A DNA stretch of 64,000 bases from NCBI GenBank assembly GCA_037179335.1, contig JAKZHN010000005.1:868001-932000 (forward strand), written 5' to 3'. The notes below the pieces were generated by a model. It made no database searches. It had not been told where the DNA came from and worked only from the letters and a program-made list of their open reading frames with translations. Of this stretch, positions 23,784 to 34,531 are shown one piece after another. The position numbers were made by a program, and so were the translations under genes. Each line of letters starts with the position of its first letter. Within the stretch, counting starts at the first letter, position 1. This DNA comes from Cyclaneusma minus. Lineage: Eukaryota; Ascomycota; Leotiomycetes; Marthamycetales; Marthamycetaceae.

Positions 23784-25748
23784 ATGGCGGAGGACTTCGT
23801 AGAGCTGGGTATCGAGGGCATCGACGCCCTTGTCGACAAGCACTTCCATAAGTTGCCTGATCGCTTTCTCGAGCACGAAACCTACGATCCTAGGAGATTC
23901 TCCAGTCGGCGACGGAAAGAGAGAAAAGCGAGAGAAGCTGCGAATCAGAATCAGAAAGGCCAAAAATACCGCAAGAATATGGATCCTTATCAGCAACCTC
24001 CTCCGCGAGGTGAAGCGGAAAACTATTATCGAGACGGAGCTTCTGATGGTGGCAACTACGGACGAGAAGGCTCTGATGATGGCAGTTATGGACGAGGAGG
24101 TTCTGATGGTGGCTACCGTGGAAAGAAGTCGGACAAGAGAAGGGGTGACGGAAAGAATTCAGACAATAGAAGAGGCGACAGAAAGCAGCGCGACAGAGAC
24201 GGCGATCGAGATCGTGATCGACGCTCTCCAACACGAGGAAATTCGCCTCCACCACAATCCTTCTACAACAACGGGGCTTCTAACCGTGGTCCACCACCTA
24301 TGGGGCCGCCAGGAGGTTATGGCCAGCCCCCACAGTTTATGAATTCATTCCCACCACCCGGTGCGCCCTTCGGACATCCTCCACCACAAGGCGGCTTTGA
24401 CCAATATCCACCGCCCGGAGGTCCCAACCAATTCCAACCCCAACCACCGCCTCCCTTCCCCCCACCCCAGAACTTCTACGGCCAGCCCCCACCCGGACCC
24501 GGCAGCTACTCAGTTCCGCCCCCACAATCCAACGGCTTCCCCCCACCACACAACGGTTCTATGGCTCTCACAGGTCCAATCGGACAAGATGGCATACCAC
24601 CTCCTCCACCAGGCGGCGGCCCTGGTGCTCCCGGTTCTCCCTACATCGTTCCCATGCGCCCGCAACTCAGGAGTCAAAGATCGCAATCGAGCGATCCCTA
24701 CGATCGTCGACACAATAGAGGTGGCTGTAACCCACCTGGCTATGCCCAAAATCGCGATATGAATGGCGCGGACTGGAATGGAATGTCTGAGAAGCAACTC
24801 GCAAGACGAAATACTCATCTAAGCAGAAAGGAAATGGACAGGGATCGGGGCAGGGATCGGGATCAGGGACGGGATCAGGGCCGTGGCAAGAGTCGCGGAA
24901 AGAGCCGTAACAGGGAGTGGGATAGTGGTGAGGAGATGGAAAGGAACGGAGGTAGAAGCAGAAATAGTAGCTGGGGAGGAGAGAGAAGCAGAAACAAGAG
25001 CCGGGGCGGGGATAAGAACAGAAACCGGGGCCGAGGCCAGGATCAGGAAAGTGATGAGGACAGGAGTAGAAATAAGAGCCGCGGCGGGGATAGGAACAAA
25101 AGCCGAGGGAAGGACCAGGAAAGCGATGAGAACAAAGGCCCCAAAGATGAAAGCATTGGCGGGATCTTGAGTGGTAGCGAAGCGGGCTTGGGAGTAGGTG
25201 CTCTGGGCGCCATGGCTGGAGGGCTGGCGGTGCAGAAGGCGCAGATTGCGTTGAAGAGCCGACAGATGGAGAAAGAAAGGGGAGAGAGTCAAGGTGCGAA
25301 AGGCAAGATTGGGGAGAGTAGAAATAGGAAAGGGGGGAAGGAGGAAGAGAAGCAGCCGGAAGACAATTTGTTGTTGACGATGCTTGGGGCAGCGGCTGTC
25401 GGGCTGGGCACGAATGCTTTGGTGGAGAGGTGGGAGAAGAGTCAGAGAGAGGAGCAGGAGAGAAAGGAGAAAAAGGAGAGAGCAAAAAAGAGACGTGAAA
25501 GTGAGAGGAGAGGTGAAAGGGAAGGGTATAGGGGTCGAGGCGGCAGTGGGAACTGGAGTGAGTACGATGATCGCCAAGATTATGGTGATCGGAGGCGTAG
25601 TGGTAATCGAAGCGAGTACGACGACCGACAAGGATACGGTGGTGGCCGAAGACAAAGTTATGCGGGCGCCGATCGGGGAGGAGGAGACGGACGATCGAGA
25701 AATAGGGGACCAAGCGACAACTACGAGAATAGCAGGCGAGATCGATGA
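23784..25748 (+). CDS. Arg/Gly/Pro-rich protein with glycine-zipper segments (654 aa, frame continues past stop)
   Basis: A single exon begins MAEDFVELGIEGIDALVDK. Residues about 90-160 are RD/RG-rich, 165-280 are Pro/Gly-rich (repeated GPPG, QPPP), and 345-460 consist of RSRNKSRGGD-type repeats resembling RS/RG RNA-binding tails. Two small glycine-zipper-like stretches (GGILSGSEAGLGVGALGAMA near 465 and LLTMLGAAAVGLGTNALVER near 530) could insert in or associate with membranes, as in other fungal glycine-zipper proteins. A Lys/Glu coiled segment and more RG repeats follow. The reading frame ends at TGA 25746-25748 but stays open for 90 more codons of the same composition. Function is unknown; an RNA-associated or scaffold role is a guess from composition. 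Confidence 0.8.
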   Translation: MAEDFVELGIEGIDALVDKHFHKLPDRFLEHETYDPRRFSSRRRKERKAREAANQNQKGQKYRKNMDPYQQPPPRGEAENYYRDGASDGGNYGREGSDDGSYGRGGSDGGYRGKKSDKRRGDGKNSDNRRGDRKQRDRDGDRDRDRRSPTRGNSPPPQSFYNNGASNRGPPPMGPPGGYGQPPQFMNSFPPPGAPFGHPPPQGGFDQYPPPGGPNQFQPQPPPPFPPPQNFYGQPPPGPGSYSVPPPQSNGFPPPHNGSMALTGPIGQDGIPPPPPGGGPGAPGSPYIVPMRPQLRSQRSQSSDPYDRRHNRGGCNPPGYAQNRDMNGADWNGMSEKQLARRNTHLSRKEMDRDRGRDRDQGRDQGRGKSRGKSRNREWDSGEEMERNGGRSRNSSWGGERSRNKSRGGDKNRNRGRGQDQESDEDRSRNKSRGGDRNKSRGKDQESDENKGPKDESIGGILSGSEAGLGVGALGAMAGGLAVQKAQIALKSRQMEKERGESQGAKGKIGESRNRKGGKEEEKQPEDNLLLTMLGAAAVGLGTNALVERWEKSQREEQERKEKKERAKKRRESERRGEREGYRGRGGSGNWSEYDDRQDYGDRRRSGNRSEYDDRQGYGGGRRQSYAGADRGGGDGRSRNRGPSDNYENSRRDR

Positions 25749-26021
25749 TCGAGAGATGGCGGAGGAATGGACAGCTATGGGAATGATAGCCGAGATGGAG
25801 GAGCAAGAGAAAGCTATAGAAATAGCAGTAGAGACCGAGGAGCCAGAGACCGAGGAGCGAGAGATAACTACCGGGATACCGGTCGAGATGGTGGATCGAG
25901 AGACGGAGGCTCAAGAGATGGGGCAAGAAATAGCTATGGGGATAGCGGCCGAGACCGAGCTTATGCAGACGGTCCAGGCTCCTACGAAAGCCGTGGGTCT
26001 GGCCGCTGGGGAAGTTCATAG
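25749..26021 (+). pseudogene. In-frame continuation of the RG-rich gene after TGA
   Basis: Directly after the TGA the same frame runs 90 codons to TAG-free sequence ending at 26021, encoding SRDGG/GARD/NSYGD-type repeats identical in style to the upstream tail. It is either a tail lost by a recent CGA-to-TGA change, a readthrough extension, or exonic sequence reached by an unseen splice. Confidence 0.5.
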
Positions 26022-26472
26022 AGCGGGCATACGAGGGCTTATGAGGACCTTACGATTTACGAATACTAGGGCAACAGAACAGCCGGACAACAGGACACCA
26101 GGGCAACAGGACTGCTTTACAAATGCATGGCTTTGAGGGTTAGCGTTTGGAAGATGTTAAGATCCTTGTGGCGTCAAGGCGTTTGTTAATGATATCATGT
26201 GTTTATGCAACGAGCGTTTCCAATTGATTCCTTGAATTCTAAATCCCAAACAATTACGAAAAGTGTAAATGATTAGGAATATCTCAAGTGATAAGGAAAC
26301 GTCTAGCAATTGGTAATATTCCCAGTAATCAAGTATATTCCGAGTGATTAGGAACATCCAGAGAGACATCTGCCAGTCCAGACTCCGGGGCAATCGGCAA
26401 CCTGCCTTGCAGAGCATTCCAGATTGATGAAAGAGTCAAGTTCACAGTAGAAATTAGTATGAGGAGCCGCCC
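26022..26472. other. Intergenic with a 19-bp repeat cluster
   Basis: No gene. The repeat is listed separately. Confidence 0.5.
26264..26360 (+). repeat. 19-bp dispersed tandem repeat, about 5 units
   Basis: Units such as AGTGATTAGGAACATCC and AGCAATTGGTAATATTCCC follow the consensus AGTNATTNGGAATATTCCN. The units are diverged. Confidence 0.75.
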
Positions 26473-27118
26473 TCAGGAAGCTACCTCGGTGCCCGGCTTT
26501 TTCAGAGGTATTTGTAGGTCTTCGTGAACTGTAGACTTGAGCCAGACATGCGGGGTCAGGGGTTCCACGACGGTTGAAAAAATGGGACGAAGGATGTCTA
26601 TACCCCTCCCCACTTCAGGGGTTCCACAGTCCACATGGTGGTTACTCAAATATTGCTGTACAACCACGTTCACTTCCACGCATTCCAGAGTCGACCAGAG
26701 AGGAGCACGAGGCCGATGCTTGCCCGGTGCCTGCAGAATGATAAGCAGGTGTAACCCGAGACCAACCTCAGAGGCTCAGAGTAGTATATACCTATCTCAG
26801 GGCCCGATGGACGTCCTTCCCTATCTGCATCCAAGTCTCAGCCACCGCATCGATTCTCATCACAGGTTGCGACGCACCACGTACCTGCCGAGAAAGTGAT
26901 GGAGAGAACATGGGAACGTGAGCGGTGAGAGGCTTCACGGAGCGTAAAAGCTGATACACAAACTCCTGCCGAAGCGCGCAAGAATCCACATCCGACTGCT
27001 CGAAACCGCAGCTGCCAGCCCTTTCATGATCCCTGGTCACCAAGTCCGGATGTTGAAGCAGAATCGTATTGTGACGTCTGACCGCTACTCGGACTCAGAG
27101 ATACTTGTCCACGTTCAT
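26473..27118 (-). CDS. Possible small gene or gene remnant (139 aa model)
   Basis: A coherent model exists on the minus strand: exons 27118-27105, 27032-26885 and 26730-26473, each with GT/AG borders (GTATCT...CCAG, GTACGT...GCAG) and matching phase. The middle part reads RAGSCGFEQSDVDSCALRQE and the last exon VEVNVVVQQYLSNHHVDCG up to the stop. The amino-acid text is balanced and protein-like, unlike most chance frames here. No start context, domain or signal peptide confirms it, the 5' exon is only 14 nt, and the second intron lacks a clear branch site. It would be divergent from the carboxylesterase. It may be a lineage-specific or decayed gene. Confidence 0.3.
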
Positions 27119-27351
27119 GCTTCTATTCTCAAAGTCGCGCCCACCCCGCATTCAACCCGCATGCAGCGAGGCAGCACCAGAAACCTCATCATGCATAGAT
27201 GCACAGAGGACAGTGAAGTGACGTTGGTAAGTATGAAGTTCGAAACATATAACACCAAGTCAAAGAAGGTTCTTTCTCCCCTGAGTTGCCGAATCACCCC
27301 TTGCTTCCTTCGAATGGGATTTCTCCGCCCGAGGAACTTTGACTCACCAAA

Positions 27352-29299
27352 ATGCAGATTCTTGTGCAACTCGTTAGGTTCTGCTTTTTCTTCTATGTCG
27401 TAGCTATCGAGCTTAATTCAACATGCCCTTATCTGCCTACCGTAAATCTGGGCTACGAGGTCCATCAAGCTACGTTCAATGTTCGTACCTCATGCTCACG
27501 GAAGCTGTCTAGTTCCTAGTCATCTCTCAGACTCTTGCTGAACATACTCAGGAATCTGGGCAGTACTATAACTTCTCCAATATACGATATGGAGCACCAC
27601 CTATCGGAAACTTACGTTTCGCTGCACCTGTGGCACCGGCGGCACCCGCTGATAATAGAACCGTGTTCAACGACGGATCTAAGGCTGTGAGCTGTATCCA
27701 GGCCGCTCCAGCTTGGGGAAACTATACTGCGGCGTGGCTCACTCAGGGACTGAGTGCGTTCAATATATCAGCTGGCTACCAACCACCTAATATCACTTAC
27801 ATGCCACCTCAAGATCCACAGCAGACCGAAGACTGTCTTTTCTTAGATTTGATGGTGCCAAAGACTGTATTCAAGAAAGCTGGCAAACACCCTGGAGCTC
27901 CTGTGTACGTCTCTTCTTTCTGGGATATTGAAACATCGGCTCCCATTGCTGATCTAACAGAATGGTCTGGACCCATGGAGGTGGATTCACGTTGGGGTCC
28001 AAAGTCACATATAGCCCATCCGCGGCCGGCTTGATTGCTGCGAGTCAAGTCAGCGGTAGTGAAGGAATCATATGGATCGGGATAAACTATCGTCTTGGAA
28101 TCTTTGTAAGCACGTTCAGGTCCATTCTAGTTGCCAGCCTTAATTACCACCGACTCATAATCGAGCTCTGACTCTAAAAATTTAGGGCTGGCTTTCAGGT
28201 CCGACCTTGCAGTCAAATGGCACTGCCAACGCCGGACTTCACGACCAACGTCTAGCTCTCGACTGGGTGCAGAAAAACATCCACCTGTTCGGCGGGGATC
28301 CAAACCGAGTGACTATTATTGGCGAGTCAGCCGGAGGCGGGTCTGTGATGCATCAGATCACAGCTTATGGAGGTTTGAAAGGAAAATCACCTTTCCGGCA
28401 AGCCATCGTCCAAAGCCCTGGCTTTCAACCCGTACCGAGTAACACGCTCCAGGAGAACATCTTCCAGAGTTTTCTAAGCACTGCCAACGTGAGCACTGTT
28501 CAAGAAGCACGGGGTCTCTCGACAGAAGAGCTTCAATTTGTCAACTATAAAATTGTCGAAGAATCATACCCTTATGGAACATTTACCTTCAGTGAGCCTC
28601 CTTTCCAAGAGCCTCTTCTTCCACATTACATTACTGACCAGATTAGACCCAGCAGTAGACGGAGACTTTGTGCCCGCCCTACCAGGAAAACTTCTCTCGC
28701 AAGGCAACTATGACAAATCCCTCCGCGTCATGGTAGGACACAACTTGGAGGAAGGCCTCCAGTTCATGGACCCTTTTGCGCAAACCGAAAAAAGATTCGA
28801 GAAGGATCTACGCATCTACTTCCCCACCATCACCAATGATGCTATCCAATACATCTCAAAGACTCTTTATCCACCAGTCTTCAACGGTTCCTTTCCTTAC
28901 AAAACTCAAACGCACCGCGACGATCTCTTAGTGAGCGAATCATTCTTTACCTGCAATACACACTGGTTGGCCCTCGCTTTTCCAAAAGCCAGCTACTCCT
29001 ATATCTTCAGCGTACCGCCTTCGCTCCACGGTGACGATATTGCGTACACATACTACAATGGACCCACCTCTGCGGTCAAGAACGCTACGCTTGCAATGTT
29101 CATGCAAGAGTATTTCACGAACTTCGCCATGACGGGAGATCCTAATGGGAGAGGGAATGGATCTGCAATGCTTCCAGAGTTTCCGAAATACGGGAAAGAG
29201 AATACATGTTCAAATCTGAATTTGACGTTCATTGCGACGATCTCCGACGACACAGCTAATGAGAGATGTCAGTGGTGGCAGAAAGGATTGTTTGCTTGA
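27352..29299 (+). CDS. Secreted type-B carboxylesterase/lipase
   Basis: Five exons (27352-27480, 27552-27904, 27961-28105, 28186-28591, 28647-29299) keep phase and give 561 aa. The start at 27352 yields a hydrophobic signal peptide (MQILVQLVRFCFFFYVVAIE). The alpha/beta-hydrolase features of the family are present: N-terminal NIRYGAPPIGNLRF, the EDCLFLDLMVP block, oxyanion hole VWTHGGGF, NYRLGIFGWL across a splice, the nucleophile elbow GESAGGGS with Ser about 257, and a likely catalytic His in HGDDIAY. The acceptor of the last intron was chosen at 28646 because it alone restores NPAVDGDFVPALPGKLL. Such enzymes hydrolyse esters outside the cell (lipids, feruloyl or xenobiotic esters); the substrate is unknown. 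Several N-glycosylation sequons are visible. Confidence 0.92.
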
Positions 29300-30381
29300 C
29301 CAACAGATAAAATATCACGAACTAAATCTGTACCTTGCTCAAGCCTAAGAACTCAACTTCCTGTTTCACTAGGTTCCTCGTAGCACCAAACCAGATCAAA
29401 TTCATCCCCGGCCATGCCCACCACAGCTGGGCGCAAAAGTCTGCACCGAATTGGCCAAGCAAAGGCTGTTCTAAACTTCTAGGTAGATCCATAGTCTGAG
29501 GTCTTGGGGTGTCCTCGTCCATAGACCGGACAGGTCTCCATTTTCTAGACTCCGTATTCCGAGTATACCCCTTGTTGACCAAACATGGCGCAGCGTGCAT
29601 ACACATTTTTGAACCACTTGCACATGTTTTCCGATCTCGATCACCCACTATCGACCAGAGGTCGAGCGGGGAGAGCAGGACTTTCCAGCATGTTGGAGTT
29701 GTGGGATGTTTCAAGTCATCTGGGAACTCGAAGTAATCCGGGAAGCAGTAAACTCCAGGTGATTTGGAAAACTCCAAGTGATTTGGGAAAATCCAGCTAA
29801 TTCGAAATATTCAAAGTCGTTCGAAGTCGAAATCATTTGGAAAAGTCCAAGTAATGCGGGAAACTCCAAGTAATTCGAGAAACTCCAAATAATTCAGAGA
29901 ATTTCAAGTAACTCGAAATATTCAGTTCACCTGGAGATCCGGGAACCTCCAAATAACCCGGGGAACTCGAATTAATTCCGAGAATTCCGAGTAATTCGGG
30001 AAATTCCAGTACGTCTGTTCGACCTCCCGCTGAGGTAAATCATAGCTACCCGCAAAGCAGGCTGATAGAAAAGTAGTAGTTGAAAGACTTCTCCATACCT
30101 AGCAACTCCCCTAAGCTCGCGGAGCATGAAGCAAATGCCGTACGCTGATGATGCTACCGAATCGCGCCTGACTCCGCGCTTCTGCAGCAATCCCCTTAGC
30201 AGCCCATACATAGCATAACCGAAATATGCCCCCAAAAACGCAATACTCCCAGCAAAATATGCGTCTCGCTTCCATCCACCGTTGTAAAGAACCACCACTA
30301 TCCCCTCATAGCTATCCACCACCAAATCCCCCCTCTTTCATTGCCTCACCACGCAACGCGGAAACCCGGCAATCCACAAAC
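29300..30381. other. Convergent intergenic region with 19-bp repeat array
   Basis: This lies between the stops of the esterase and MRE11. Apart from the repeat array at 29712-30012 nothing is supported. Confidence 0.55.
29712..30012 (+). repeat. 19-bp dispersed tandem repeat, about 15 units
   Basis: This is one of the two longest arrays of the family. Typical units are AAGTAATTCGAGAAACTCC, AAGTGATTTGGGAAAATCC and GAGTAATTCGGGAAATTCC. Unit length is mostly 19 bp with occasional slips to 17 or 26. Confidence 0.85.
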
Positions 30382-32803
30382 CTAACGTCTCCCCCTCACC
30401 GACACCTTCGCCACCGGCTCAAAAGCATCATCATCATCATCATCATCCGAAATCACATCATCGCTCAACTCCCCACTCCTCTGCGTCGCCCCATTTCCCC
30501 TCTGCGTAGCCTGCGAAGGCTGCGAAAACGTCAACTGCGTCTGTCGCGTCGCTGCTCTCGCCGGTGCCGTCCTAGCCGCAGGTTTGGCCGCCGGTGCCCT
30601 AGCTTTTGGTGCTGGTTTTGGTTTCGCCGCCGGCGTAGCAGCAGGCCTGCCCCTTTTCTTCGGTGGTGGCGGCATCGCCTCGTCTGAATCGTCTAGCATA
30701 ATGACATCGTGATCTTCCTCTTCCTCTTCATCACTGTCAATCTCAAAAGTATCCTGTTTCTTAGGCCTTCCTCTCGTCGCCGAAGCCGTAGCCTTCTTCG
30801 CCGCCGCCGTAGTCTTAGCAGCAGGTGCTTTCTTAGGCGCCGCCTTCTTACTCGCCGGCCCCGCCTTCCCCTTCGCCGGCTTCGAAAACGCAAAGTCATC
30901 ATCGTCGCTATCTCCGCCAACCCTGCTAGCATTACCATCTTCGCGATCGCTCAAGATCAGCACGCCCGGCTGGTCGGCCCAGGAACCGTCCATGTCGGAA
31001 TCCCAGTGATCAGGTCTGGGCTTGAGCTTGCGCGTTTTGTTGGTGCGGCGTTTGAGAGCGCCTTGGGCGAACAATTCTTCTTGGGCGGCGCGGTATGATT
31101 CCATGGCCTTTTCGAGGTCGACTTGTTCTTTGTCTTCTGTGCGAGCGAGGTCGAGCTCGAGCATTTGTTGGACTTGGCCGGCGAGACTGTCGTTTACGAA
31201 GAGTTCCATAGCGCTGTGGAGTAGGTTAGAAAGTTGTGCTGGCTGGTGTTGGAGTTGGGGAAGTGCGGGAGAGGAAGGTGGTAGGTAGCGAGAAGAAAAG
31301 GGGGTAGCGAGAAATGGGGACGGATCTACTTACTGCTTGTCATCTTTATCCACAAACTGGCTCACAGAATCCGTAAAAGGGGCTTGCGGTAAGATTTTCA
31401 AGCTCTGCGCCTGAAGAAATTCCTGTACGAGCTTCTCAACCTTCACGTTATCGATGGTGATCTCACCCAGTGCCTCAGGGACATCTTCCAGGCCGACATC
31501 CTTAAGCTTCTTGATGGGGGCTTTCTTGCGATAGAATTGCACCACATCGTTCACATTCGCAACCTTACCAACAAAGCGGTTCGAGAATCGTTGCGGGTTT
31601 TCTACATCGAAATTACCCCCCTCAGAAGGAGCTGTGTACTCAACCCGCAGACGGATGAGAGGCAGTGGGGTTTCGTCGTCCTCATTGGCGTCTTCTTGAA
31701 TTTCAAGCCACTCTTCTTTGGCTTGGACAATGAGTTGTTCGACTTCGTCCATGAGGAGACGCGTGATGGCCTGCTTGTTCTCTTTCTTCTTTGCCAGCTT
31801 CAGAAATCGGTTGTCCTCGCGTAGAATAAGCTCCTTTGTGACGAACGGCCGAACAGAGGTGATTCGATGAAGCTTGGTCGTGAATTCCTTGCCAGTGACG
31901 GAGACAATGGCTACATGTTTGGGAACCGCTTCTCCTGGTACTAAAGACGTGGCGACTGAGGAACCTGGCTGCATGACGTGGAAGCCCATTTCGGGATTGA
32001 GTCGAGGATCTATCAGACACTCATGTTCGTGGCCCCAGACAACCAGATCCATGAATTCCGGGAGGAAGTTCTCGGGAAGGTAGTTCTTGTCGCTATACTT
32101 GTGATGATTTTGGTGGACCGCCAGGAGATTGAACCAATCGGACTTCTGCCTTGCTGGTTGGAAGAAAGTGACATTTCCTTCGCTGAAAGTGCGGAACAAT
32201 CGCTCGTCTCTCACATTACTCATTCCGTATAGTGCCAATTTCGTCTGCCCCTTTTGTAGCAGCACCGGCTTGACTTTGATGTTGTCCGATTCTGGTGTAC
32301 GTCCGAAATAGTTGACAAGTCCAGAAACTTGCAGCAGGTCGAGAGAACAATATTGTCCGTCGCCGGTCGGGTCATCGTGATTGCCATGTATCGAAAAAAC
32401 GGGAATGGCGACATTGATATCCGGATCTTCGTAGTTCACATGGTTGAATGCGCCGTCGAAAACCTCGCTTGCGTCACTAAGCATTTCGAGTTCACAAGGC
32501 TTCTCGCCCAGGCAGTTCTGTCGGAGGGAGCGCATAACCTGGTACATTGCTTTTCTCGACGGGCGATTATCGTGGAACAGATCGCCTGCTAGGAGCACCA
32601 TGTCGACCTGGGAGCTGTCAGTATCTGAACCATACTGCGGGGTGTGGCGGAGAGCGTACATCTTCAGACTTCGCCAGACGCATGACCTCGTCGAAGCTTT
32701 TCCAGCTGTCATCTTTTCGGATGGGGTCTCGCTCTCCGTATCCCACGTGGCTATCGGTGGCGACGAGGATACGGATCGTATCAGCAGCCCCGAGGGCGGG
32801 CAT
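30382..32803 (-). CDS. MRE11: Double-strand break repair nuclease MRE11
   Basis: Exons 32803-32660, 32607-31334 and 31213-30382 give 749 aa. Mre11 is the Mn-dependent endo/3'-5' exonuclease of the Mre11-Rad50-Nbs1 complex, acting in DNA end resection and telomere upkeep. All phosphoesterase motifs are present: VATDSHVGYGERDPIRKDDS, VLLAGDLFHDN, SIHGNHDDPTGDG, VHQNHH and VVWGHEHEC. The capping domain follows, then a disordered C-terminus with an Asp block, KKRGRPAA and RGRPKKQ AT-hook-like elements, and Arg/Ala-rich text ending VSVRGRR. The start ATG at 32803 gives MPALGAADTIRILVATDSH. The 52-bp and 120-bp introns have good borders; the second joins KDDKH to AMELFVNDSL. Confidence 0.96.
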
Positions 32804-33077
32804 TTTGGGCAAAGCCTCTCGAGGCTTTGTTGGGTGCTTTTCAGGCTTTCGGAGCTCATGAACCGTGTGCGCTGCATGCAGATTTTCGGAGAAAGAACAC
32901 GCAGGTTTGGATCACGGAAGGGCGGAGGCGGAGGTGCGAAAATCGCGTGCAGAATCTTTTGGGAGCTCGTCGCTGCCTACAGAGCTTCTGGGAGACGCGT
33001 TTGCAGGGTTTGGCTGAAGCCTGGCTAAAGTGAAGTGCCGCGTTTGGATACGAAACCGAGGCAGGAGAGAAATCTGA

Positions 33078-33179
33078 TCGAACTCTGGCACGCGAACGTA
33101 TGTGATTTCTAATCACACTCCTTAGACCACTCGGACACGGTGCCAATTTGCGTATAATTGCGCTTTGATTTGATGGAAT
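33078..33179 (-). pseudogene. Truncated inverted copy of tRNA-Ser and its 5' flank
   Basis: The reverse complement matches 33622-33723 at 99 of 102 positions, covering 36 bp of 5' flank and the tRNA up to the T-loop (GAGTTCGA). It then diverges, so the 3' acceptor strand is missing and no mature tRNA can form. One mismatch lies in the 5' acceptor strand. Confidence 0.9.
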
Positions 33180-33208
33180 TCTGGTGCTTACCCTGGATCC
33201 TTCGAAGA

Positions 33209-33302
33209 GCTGGGAATACTCCCAGTAATTGAGAATACCTCCAATGACTGAATGTATTCCAAGTATCTGGCAGAAATACTCTGAGTAACTAAAAGGTTTT
33301 CC
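33209..33302 (+). repeat. 19-bp dispersed tandem repeat, about 5 units
   Basis: Units such as AGTAATTGAGAATACCTCC and AGTAACTAAAAGGTTTTCC. It lies between the two inverted tRNA copies. Confidence 0.75.
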
Positions 33303-33656
33303 AAAAACCATAAATTTTTCTACTCATCGAATTACCCTCAAGTCGTACATGTAGGGTGAGCGTATAAGAATTGTCACCACAAGCCTCCCAAGCATCAACC
33401 GCAAGTCACATGGGTAGCTGATTGCTCATAATTGTATACTTACTTTATCATCTGTCACCCAAGTTTGCTCTATCCAGTCATTTGTAATCCGTCTTATATC
33501 CATAGCAAAATTACATCATGGAAGTGTGCACAAAGACAAACCAACTGAAGCTCCATCAATCAACAGCCGAAATACAGGCAAACTGGCATAGTGGCCGACA
33601 TGTTCTCAAATTGCATACCTTATTCCATCAAATCAAAGCGTAATTATACGCAAAAT

Positions 33657-33738
33657 GGCACGGTGTCCGAGTGGTCTAAGGAGTGTGATTAGAAATCACA
33701 TACGTTCGCGTGCCAGAGTTCGAATCTCTGCCGTGTCG
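33657..33738 (+). tRNA. tRNA-Ser (anticodon AGA)
   Basis: The acceptor stem GGCACGG pairs with CCGTGTC (one G-U), with discriminator G at 33738. The anticodon stem GTGATT/AATCAC encloses anticodon AGA. A variable arm (TACGTTCGCGTG) of class II type, the T-loop TTCGAAT and a downstream T-run (TTATTTTTT) for Pol III termination complete it. No intron. Confidence 0.95.
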
Positions 33739-33936
33739 ATTATTTTTTGCTCTTTTTGTTGGGAATCTGGAACATCTTTTTGGGTGGAGCATTGAAGCCC
33801 CAGCCAGGTTGTATAGCATTGTGGAGACGAGGAGAGGGGGCTAGGAAGCTGAAAGGCGGGAAAGCCCGTGTGGTGGGAACTTCACTTTTCGGATACGAAG
33901 TTGTGCGTTTCTCGCTGGGACTCAGAAACACCGGAA

Positions 33937-34233
33937 AGAGGTCCGCACGCGGCACACATATCTTTTCGTTGCGCACACATACCTTATGCCTGATTCCACA
34001 CCAAAAATTTAATAGTTAATGCCTTACCATGCCCTGATAATTAAGCAGATTAGGATTAATGGTTAGAATTAGGGTGGTTAGGATTAGGGGGTTAGAGTTA
34101 ATTTGGTTAGTTTTAAGGTTACGGTTGGGTTAGGGCTTATATATATCCAATAAATTGATGCCCGAAGTGGTAGTCCTTTGGTGTGGGTTTTGGGGTATGT
34201 GTGCGCAACGGAAGGGTATGTGTGCGGACCTCT
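33937..34233. mobile_element. MITE-like element with about 50-bp inverted ends and telomere-like core
   Basis: The left end 33937-34003 (AGAGGTCCGCAC..., TTCGTTGCGCACACATACC) is matched in reverse complement by the right end 34180-34233, with a few small indels. Each end contains two copies of a GCACACATA(C/T)C word. The about 175-bp interior is AT-rich, non-coding and contains degenerate TTAGGG-like units. No clear target duplication was found. Confidence 0.65.
34052..34137 (+). repeat. Degenerate telomere-like repeat (TTAGGG-type)
   Basis: Words such as GATTAGGATTAATGGTTAG, AATTAGGGTGGTTAGG, ATTAGGGGGTTAG and GGGTTAGGGC follow each other with little else. They resemble decayed TTAGGG repeats, within the MITE-like element. 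Confidence 0.6.
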
Positions 34234-34531
34234 ATCCAACACCAAACTGTTCATACACGAATGATTCCATTAATTTCATTAATGCTAATATGTACTTTTC
34301 CTATCCTTCCGCCTCTTTACACGCATATTCGGGATATCAAAACTCCATACTCGTGGACATGAGGACCATAAGACCGTAAGCTCCATCCCGCCGGAGCTCC
34401 CTCCACACACCGTCTACATAAAATATGTGATCATCATCCAGCCATCTCGAAGATGTATATAAGATGCATCGTCTGGGGATCGCCAAGCCGCCGGGGCTTC
34501 GATATTGTCGCAGTTCGTACACACAAAGTGT

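Larger units (their letters stand above)
32804..33656. other. Intergenic upstream of MRE11, holds tRNA fragment and 19-bp repeats
   Basis: No protein gene. The truncated tRNA copy and the repeat cluster are listed separately. The remaining 33310-33620 shows nothing clear. Confidence 0.5.
33739..34531. other. Intergenic with MITE-like element
   Basis: This lies between the tRNA and the 3' end of the siderophore transporter. Apart from the element at 33937-34233 no gene is seen. Confidence 0.5.

Noticed and set aside
24667..26019. 450-codon minus-strand frame opposite the RG-rich gene
   Set aside because: It is the antisense of Arg/Gly repeats, giving unnatural Ser/Leu/Pro/His-rich text; a shadow.
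25384..26136. 250-codon frame in the +1 register over the RG-rich gene
   Set aside because: It is a product of low-complexity repeats read in another frame; the main frame has the proper N-terminus and composition.
30420..30460. CAT trinucleotide run
   Set aside because: It is the Asp-rich coding tail of MRE11, not an independent repeat of interest.
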